The notes beneath the pieces are model-generated. The model ran no database searches. It was not told where the DNA came from and saw only the letters and a program-made list of their open reading frames with translations. Positions 57,440 to 64,000 of a stretch of 64,000 bases of DNA are shown here, piece after piece. The position numbers and the translations under genes are program-made. Source of the DNA: Flaccisagitta enflata (lineage: Eukaryota > Chaetognatha > Sagittoidea > Aphragmophora). The DNA lies in NCBI GenBank assembly GCA_965153355.1, contig OZ231127.1, forward strand, positions 4,340,001-4,404,000, in the 5' to 3' direction. Each line of letters starts with the position of its first letter. The stretch's first letter is position 1.

Positions 57440-58905
57440 GAAAAACTAAACGCTGGCCTTCTCAGTGGTAGGAAGATGACATATCTTGATGGCGGTGGTA
57501 GTGGCAGCCTAGCAGGTGTAGTCTGCTGTGGTCTTCTCAGCGATAGGAAGACGACATATCTTGATGGCGGTGGTAGTGGCAGCCTGGCAGGTGTAGTCTG
57601 CTGTGGTCTTCTCAGCGATAGGAAGACAACATATCTTGATGGCGGTGGTGGTGGCAGCCTGGCAGGTGTATGTTGCAGTGGTCTTCTCAGTGGTAGGAAG
57701 ACGACATATCTTGATGGCGGTGGTAGTGGCAGCCTGGCAGGTGTAGTCTGCAGTGATCTTCTCAGCGATAGGAAGACGACATATCTTGATGGCGGTGGTA
57801 GTGGCAGCCTGGCAGGTGTATGTTGCAGTGGTCTTCTCAGTGGTAGGAAGACGATAAATCTTGATGGCGATGGTAGTGGCAGCCTGGCAGGTGTAGTCTG
57901 CTGTGGTCTTCTCAGCGATAGGAAGACGACATATCTTGATGGCGGTGGTGGTGGCAGCCTGGCAGGTGTATGTTGCAGTGGTCTTCTCAGTGGTAGGAAG
58001 ACGATAAATCTTGATGGCGGTGGTAGTGGCAGCCTGGCAGGTGTAGTGTGTAGTGGCCTTCTCAGCGGTAGAAAGACGACATATCTTGATGGCGGTGGTG
58101 GTGGCAGCCTGGCAGGTGTATGTTGCAGTGGTCTTCTCAGTGGTAGGAAGACGACATATCTTGATGGCGGTGGTGGTGGCAGCCTGGCAGGTGTATGTTG
58201 CAGTGGTCTTCTCAGTGGTAGGAAGACGACATATCTTGATGGCGGTGGTAGTGGCAGCCTGGCAGGTGTAGTCTGCAGTGGTCTTCTCAGAAGTAGGAGG
58301 ACGACATATCTTGATGGCGGTGGTAGTGGCAGCCTGGCAGGTGTATGTTGCAGTGGTCTTCTCAGTGGTAGGAAGATGATAAATCTTGATGGCGGTGGTA
58401 GTGGCAGCCTGGCAGGTGTAGTGTGTAGTGGCCTTCTCAGCGGTAGAAAGACGACATATCTTGATGGCGGTGGTGGTGGCAGCCTGGCAGGTGTATGTTG
58501 CAGTGGTCTTCTCAGTGGTAGGAAGACGACAAATCTTGATGGCGGTGGTAGTGGCAGCCTGGCAGGTGTATGTTGCAGTGGTCTTCTCAGTGGTAGGAAG
58601 ATGACATATCTTGATGGCGGTGGTAGTGGCAGCCTGGCAGGTGTAGTCTGCAGTGGTCTTCTCAGAGGTAGGAAGACGACATATCTTGATGGCGGTGGTA
58701 GTGGCAGCCTGGCAGGTGTAGTCTGCAGTGGTCTTCTCAGAAGTAGGAGGACGACATATCTTGATTGCGGTGGTAGTGGCAGCCTGGCAGGTGTAGTCTG
58801 CAGTGGTCTTCTTAGAGGTAGGAAGACGACATATCTTGATGGCGGGGGTAATGGCAGCCTGGCAGGTGTAGTCTGCAGTGGTCTTCTCAGCGGCAGGTTA
58901 GTGGT
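57440..58905 (+). repeat. 75-bp tandem array with a 530-codon open frame
   Basis: About 19 units of 75 bp. Frame 57476-59068 reads TYLDGGGSGSLAGVVCCGLL-type 25-aa repeats. Each unit contains a pyrimidine tract plus AG (GGTCTTCTCAG) and, 54 bp later, CAGGTGTAG, which resembles a donor. As 75 is a multiple of 3, an open frame is expected by chance and I do not claim a protein. Variation between units is shared in blocks. Confidence 0.85.
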
Positions 58906-59134
58906 TGTAGTGGTGGTGGTGGCGGCAGTCTACTGGTTTTCTCAATGGCAGATAAGTGGTGGCGGCAGCAGTAATCGTTTCAGCCGCAGCCGAATGACGT
59001 CCTTTGGCCAGCGTCAACCTGTAAACAAAAAAAGAAACAAAGCCGCTGAGGAGATCAGGGCAGGGTGAAGCGGCGACTATGATTGTGGCGTCTGGGAAGT
59101 GGCAGGATGGAAAATGCTTCAGTAGTGTGATGGT

Positions 59135-59827
59135 CGGGTGTGTCAAAAAATAAAAAGTATCTTTGATCAGTTCATCAACATCAGGGAGCATAAACATAAG
59201 AATTTTAAGATTTTTAGCGTTTTTATATTTTCAAATTTCATTTGTCTTCCGTTTCTTTAGCGCAGGAAAAAATTGTCAAAAATATACAGTTGAATCCCGC
59301 TCCAACGGATTTCAAGGGACCAACAAATTTTATCTGTTATAGGCGGAATTCTGTTAAAGCCAACATAGGCAATAAAAGAAAATAGGTTGAAGGGACCAAA
59401 AATTAGTGTTTGTTGAAGGCGGAAATCCGTTAAAAGCGGTTCCGTTGGAGCGGGGTTCAACTGTATATACTTTCAGAGTCCCCACCTAGTTTTGTTGAAA
59501 ATGAGACCCAAAACTTCAACAAAAGATATTAAGTTTTATTTCTTTTTATGATTTTTGTGGTAAAAAAACAACTTTTACCTATTCCCAACTAGAAATCGAA
59601 CAAAGATATTCAAATAGCTACTTTATTATATTTATGAACAATAATTCTGATATAAAAACAAAAACACAGCAATATACAAATTAGCGGCTAAAAGGGGTTT
59701 TGGAAAAAAACGGAAGATAGATGAAATTTGAAAAAATAGAAACGCTAAAGGTCTTAAAATTTGTTTATTTACACACCCCGATGTTGATGATCTGATCAAA
59801 GATACTATTTATTTTTTGACACACCCG
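59135..59827. mobile_element. Second CGGGTGTGTCA MITE with 11-bp target duplication, carrying a nested MITE
   Basis: Left CGGGTGTGTCAAAAAATAAA, right TTTATTTTTTGACACACCCG. Perfect 11-bp direct repeat AGTGTGATGGT at 59124-59134 and 59828-59838. Interior homologous to 56697-57197. The TA MITE 59287-59463 is inserted inside. Confidence 0.93.
59287..59463. mobile_element. 177-bp TA-flanked MITE, second copy
   Basis: CAGTTGAATCCCGCTCCAAC and GTTGGAGCGGGGTTCAACTG ends, TA on both sides (59285-59286, 59464-59465). Same length as the copy at 46636 with internal TCTGTTATAGGCGGAATTC. Confidence 0.93.
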
Positions 59828-60175
59828 AGTGTGATGGTGATGTCAAGATGGAGACCATGTGAGGGAGTGGGAATCGAGACCGCGCGCAAGGGAATGGGGA
59901 TTGAGACCATGCGAGAGTGGGGATTAAGGGCTGTATTTCCCCACAGCTAAAGCGCCCAATAGCTAAATTATATTCATGACAAATAGGCCTGAGAGCTAAA
60001 ATACTTTTTAGCTTTGCAACTAATTTTGAAGCATTATACTTCTAAAGATTTTGTCAAAGAAAGTGGTCTAACTTCTAAAATTTCTATCAGTGAATGGCCT
60101 AAGTTCTAAAAAAAGGAGGGAAAAAGAAACTGATAAAAGGGAACAAAAAGGTTTAAAGCCCCATTCAAAACTATA
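59640..60175. repeat. Segmental duplication, copy 1
   Basis: From AAACACAGCAATATACAAAT through the right end of the 11-bp-TSD MITE, GGAGACCATGTGAGGGAGTG and CCCCACAGCTAAAGCGCCCA, this segment is repeated almost exactly at 62868-63370. It includes the MITE's right target duplication. Confidence 0.9.
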
Positions 60176-60673
60176 TTCAAATCAAGTTTTATCCCTTCGA
60201 ACATGTTTTATTTGCTGATATTATTCTTTGAATATACAGTACAGTTGGGCTTCACTAAAGCTCATTTCAAAGGACCATGCAAATTGATGCCTTCTAGTGA
60301 AGCTGCTTTTTTTTCCATTCCAAAAAAAACCAACAAAATCTCTAAAAGGACATGAACTAGTACTGTGCGAATCAAAAAAAGATGCACCTCTTCATCTAAT
60401 AATAAAACAGATTAAAAAAAAATAGAATCATTTTTTTTTTATTCACGTGGTTTACTTTATAGGCGGACATGTTTTAACGGCGGGTGCACAACAGTTCTCA
60501 AATATATTGATAAATAGTAATTACTAATTAGTTATATATTCCATTTGCAAATGGACTCAATCTAGATTTAATATTGCTTGTGTATGCTCTACCATCTACT
60601 GCGGCACTGCCCTTTCTGATTTCTAATGTGTTTTTATTGCGGACTGGTGACTATCAGACTCTTCGTCCTTTTT

Positions 60674-62149
60674 GTCCTCGACGATCAGTTTACGTCGAGG
60701 ACTATAACATAGCCTTGATCGTGTAGTAAGCCGTTTGTTCGTTTGTTGTCTCAACCCTTAAAAACTTTAGAACCACAACTCAGATGCTGATGAAACTTGG
60801 TCAGTGTTATTTTGAGGGCATTACTAACCTGTGTACCAACTTTCAACAACATTCATAAATATTTAACACCCTTTGCCTATTATGTCTGTAGTAATATTAA
60901 TTCCTGGACTTGTGCAATTTACATAGGGGAAGGGTAGTAAAGGTTCACCAATGTTGTTCAAACTTGTTGTGAAGGTTTATTGCATCAATTAAAGCTCCCC
61001 TGCAAGATTTCAGATAATTCTGAGTATTGGTTTAGAAGATATTATGGTATTTTGCTAGTAATATTGATTCCTGGACTTGGGCAATTTACATAGGGGAAGG
61101 GTAGTAAAGGTTCACCAATGTTGTTCAAACTTGTTGTGAAGGTTCATTGCATCAATTAAAGCTCCCCTGCAAGATTTCAGTAAATTCTGAGTATTGGTTA
61201 AGAAAATATAATGGTATTTATAATGTATCTAGTAACATCATTTCCTGGACTTGAGATATTTTTTTTTTTTGAAAAAAAAAAATTATTTTGAAAAAAAAAA
61301 ATTTTTTTCTTTGTGTTTTTTTTTTTTTTTTGAATTTTTTTTTGAAAATTTTTTGTTATGTATCTTTTTTATTGTTGGATTATAAGGTATGCTTTCATGG
61401 ACTTCAAGGAATGCCATCATGGACTTCAAGGTATGCCATCATAGGCTGCAAGGTATGCCACCATGGACTTCAAGGTATGCAATCGGTAGCTGGGTCAGAC
61501 TGAGTAGCCGGGTCAGACTGAGTAGCCGGGTCACATTGAGTAGCTGTGTCAGACTGAGTAGCCGGGTCAGACTGAGTAGCCGGGTCAGACTGAGTAGCCG
61601 GGTCAGACTGAGTAGCTGGGTCAGACTGAGTAGCCGGGTCAGACTGAGTAGCCGGGTCAGACTGAGTAGCCGGGTCAGACTGAGTAGCCGGGTCAGACTG
61701 AGTAGCCGGGTCAGACTGAGTAGCCGGGTCAGACTGAGTAGCCGGTCAGACTGAGTAGCCGGGTCAGACTGAGTAGCCGGGTCAGACTGAGTAGCCGGGT
61801 CAGACTGAGTAGCCGGGTCAGACTGAGTAGCCGGGTCAGACTGAGTAGCCGGGTCAGACTGAGTAGCCGGGTCAGACTGAGTAGCCGGGTCAGACTGAGT
61901 AGCCGGGTCAGACTGAGTAGCCGGGTCAGACCGAGTAGCCGGGTCAGACCGAGTAGCCGGGTCAGACCGAGTAGCCGGGTCAGACCGAGTAGCCGGGTCA
62001 GACCGAGTAGCCGGGTCAGACCGAGTAGCCGGGTCAGACCGAGTAGCCGGGTCAGACCGAGTAGCCGGGTCAGACCGAGTAGCCGGGTCAGACCGAGTAG
62101 CCGGGCCAGACACCAAATAGACTACAGTCGAGGACTGTTGCTTTTAAGC
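60674..62149 (+). mobile_element. Long barcoded hairpin element F3, GTCCTCGACG barcode
   Basis: TTTTT, hairpin with arms GTCCTCGACG and CGTCGAGGAC (60674-60702), CTATAACATAGCC. Body: ACCAGTGTT-like and about 170-bp GTAGTAATATTGATTCCTGG units (60890-61250), homopolymer A/T runs (61258-61365), GGTATGCCATCATGGACTTC units (61385-61480), an 18-bp array. Far end CAGTCGAGGACTG (62125-62137), complementary to GTCCTCGAC, then TTTTAAGC and a T-run. Confidence 0.8.
61493..62105. repeat. 18-bp AGTAGCCGGGTCAGACTG array inside F3
   Basis: About 34 units; the last third carries GACCG instead of GACTG. One unit near 61740 is a base short. Repeat frames on both strands are artefacts. Confidence 0.95.
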
Positions 62150-62277
62150 TTTTTTTTGTCTGTTGCTCCCTTGGTCTTTCCATCCATCTGTTTCTCATAT
62201 CTGTTCCTTAAATTTGTTATTCATATCTGTTCCTCAATGCCTTCTTTATTTTTAGACATTAGATGCTTACTTTTTAA

Positions 62278-62815
62278 CTGTGAGACCGCGCGAGAGTGAG
62301 GATTGAGACCACGCGAGAGTGGGGATTGAGACCACATGGAGTGAAGATGGAGACCATGTGGGGATTGAGACTGTGCGTGAGGAAGTGGGGATTGAGACCA
62401 CCTGAGGGAGTGGGGATTGAGACAAAAAAGAGTGGGGATTGAGACCGTGCGTGAGGAAGTGGGGATTGAGACCACCTGAGGGAGTGGGGATTGAGACCAA
62501 AAAGAGTGGGGATTGAGACCATGTGAGGGAGTGAAGATGGAGACCACTTGAGGGAGTGGGGATCAAGACTGCGCCTGAGGAAGTGGAGATTGAGACTGCA
62601 TGTAAGGGAGTAAGGATTGAGGCCATGTGAGGGAGTGGGGATTGAGGCCATGTGAGGAAGTGGGGATTGAGACCATGTGAGGGAGTGGGGATTGAGACCA
62701 TGTGAGGGAGTGGGGATTGAGACCACACGAGAGTGGGGATTGAGACCACGAGAGGGAGTGAAGATGGAGACCACTTGAGGGAGTGGGGATCGAGACCGCG
62801 CATGGAGAAACAATC
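62278..62815. repeat. GAGTGGGGATTGAGACCAC array
   Basis: Degenerate units of about 22-32 bp (GAGGGAGTGGGGATTGAGAC). The same unit occurs singly at 59845-59935 and 63055-63140, beside the segmental duplication, so the array probably grew from that flank. Confidence 0.9.
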
Positions 62816-62867
62816 ATTTTAATGACGCCTCCTAATGCGTCGCGCGCGTGACGCCGGAACTCATAAA

Positions 62868-63370
62868 ATCAAAAACACAGCAATATACAAATTAGCGGCT
62901 AAAAGGGGTTTTGGAAAAAAACGGAAGATAGATGAAATTTGAAAAAATAGAAACGCTAAAGGTCTTAAAATTTGTTTATTTACACACCCCGATGTTGATG
63001 ATCTGATCAAAGATACTATTTATTTTTTGACACACCCGAGTGTGATGGTGATGTGAAGATGGAGACCATGTGAGGGAGTGGGAATCGAGACCGCGCGCAA
63101 GGGAATGGGAATTGAGACCATGCGAGAGTGGGGATTAAGGGCTGTATTTCCCCACAGCTAAAGCGCCCAATAGCTAAATTATTTTCATGACAAATATGCC
63201 TGAGAGCTAAAATATTTTTTAGCTTTGCAACTAATTTTGAAGCATTTTACTTCTAAAGATTTTGTCAAAGAAAGTGGTCTAACTTCTAAAATTTCTATCA
63301 GTGAATGGCCTAAGTTCTAAAAAAAGGAGGGAAAAAGAAACTGATAAAAGGGAACAAAAAGGTTTACAGC
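62868..63370. repeat. Segmental duplication, copy 2
   Basis: Near-identical to 59640-60175 (for example CAAAGATACTATTTATTTTT, GACACACCCG and GTGTGATGGTGATGT). It carries only the right half of the 11-bp-TSD MITE. A third, more diverged copy of the CCCCACAGCTAAAGCGCCCA part follows at 63376-63600. Confidence 0.9.
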
Positions 63371-63762
63371 CCGGGTGTATCTCCCCACAGCTAAAGCGCC
63401 CAACAGCTAAAATTTTTCCATGACAGATTGGCCCAACAGCTAAAATATTTTTTTAGCTCTGCAGCTAATTTTGAAATAATTTAATTCTAAAAAAAATCAG
63501 AAAAAGTGGTCTAACTTCTAAAATTTCTCTCAATGATTGGCCTGAGTTCTAAAAAAAGAGGGAAGTAGAGAATGATAAAAGGGAACAAAAAAGGCTTTAA
63601 GCCCCATTTGAAACAATACACAAATCAAGTCTCATCCCTTCACAAATGATTTATATGCTGATATTTTTCTTCAAATACACATTACAGTTGTGCTCCTAGA
63701 CCATATTTCAAGGGACCATGCAAATACATGCGTTATAGTGAATCACCTTTTTTTCAAATTTA

Positions 63763-63953
63763 AACAAGGCTAGATATACAGCAACCTAAGTCGCGTGCTG
63801 GTGGGCAAAGGCAGTGATGAGAAAGACCAACTAAGTAGTTGGGTAGGAGCAGTTACCCAAAAACGGCTCGTAAAAGCTAAAAAATCAAAGTGTGACAGAC
63901 CAACCAACTGACAAACTGAGCGGGTTGTAAAGTCACGTACACGCGACTAAAAA
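63763..63953 (-). mobile_element. Barcoded hairpin element, AGTCGCGTGC barcode
   Basis: AACAAGGCTAGATATACAGC, distal barcode AGTCGCGTGC (63789-63798), GACCAACCAACTGACAAACTG, hairpin AGTCACGTACACGCGACT (63931-63948), AAAAA. Confidence 0.85.
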
Positions 63954-64000
63954 CAAGACCAACACCTTATGGTTGCGTGCAGTTGTTAAGACCAAAAGAC
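63953..64000 (-). mobile_element. Start of another barcoded hairpin element, cut by the window end
   Basis: AACAAGACCAACACCTTATG and GTTGCGTGC match the far end of copy 1 (on the minus strand AACAAGGCCAACACCTATAA). It begins right at the A-run of the preceding copy. Confidence 0.5.

Noticed and set aside
61439-62116. 18-bp regularly repeated array as a CRISPR
   Set aside because: Units are contiguous with no spacers, the context is eukaryotic and no cas genes are present.
62221-62817. Minus-strand frames with SQSPLPH repeats
   Set aside because: Several overlapping frames over one degenerate array, none with unique sequence.

Overview
The window is nuclear DNA of an animal, most likely an invertebrate: short GC-richer exons with GT-AG borders sit in AT-rich, extremely repeat-loaded introns, and the gene set (SUPT16H, GKAP1, a senataxin-type helicase, ECT2) is metazoan. 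I cannot name the species. No tRNA, rRNA, CRISPR or prokaryotic-style gene was seen.

Layout. All four recognised genes lie on the + strand. (1) 1-5662: last five exons of SUPT16H (FACT complex large subunit). (2) 6647-36980: complete GKAP1 gene, nine coding exons plus a probable terminal exon; its third intron is 19 kb and is almost entirely nested mobile elements and satellites. (3) 37640-45394: complete eight-exon Sen1/senataxin-like superfamily 1 RNA/DNA helicase, 861 codons. (4) 49205-51005: 5' part of ECT2 (RhoGEF of cytokinesis), with part of its N-terminal BRCT region apparently missing; the catalytic DH-PH exons would lie beyond the window. A weak two-exon candidate lies on the minus strand at 46143-47187. 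From 51 kb to the end I see no convincing exon, only repeats, probably one very long ECT2 intron.

Mobile DNA. Several non-autonomous families can be delimited from the sequence: TA-flanked palindromic MITEs (Tc1/mariner type), 8-bp-TSD hAT-type MITEs, a MITE family with perfect 11-bp target duplications, and, most striking, about 20 copies of a superfamily I call here 'barcoded hairpin elements'. These start next to an oligo-T run with a hairpin whose sequence differs between copies, then usually a CTATAA-like motif, and carry at the far end a copy-specific sequence complementary to the same hairpin arm. Short members (about 120-310 bp) usually end in GGCCTTGTT or ACTTGTT; long members (1-16 kb) carry internal tandem repeats. 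Empty-site comparison inside the window shows insertion next to T-runs.

Satellites. A 12.75-kb block at 11448-24200 made almost wholly of tandem repeats is bounded by inverted termini and a 3-bp duplication and interrupts a long barcoded element, so it looks like one insertion. Two other arrays (28775-29267, 38190-38856) are built from copies of a 3' splice site together with the start of the neighbouring exon.
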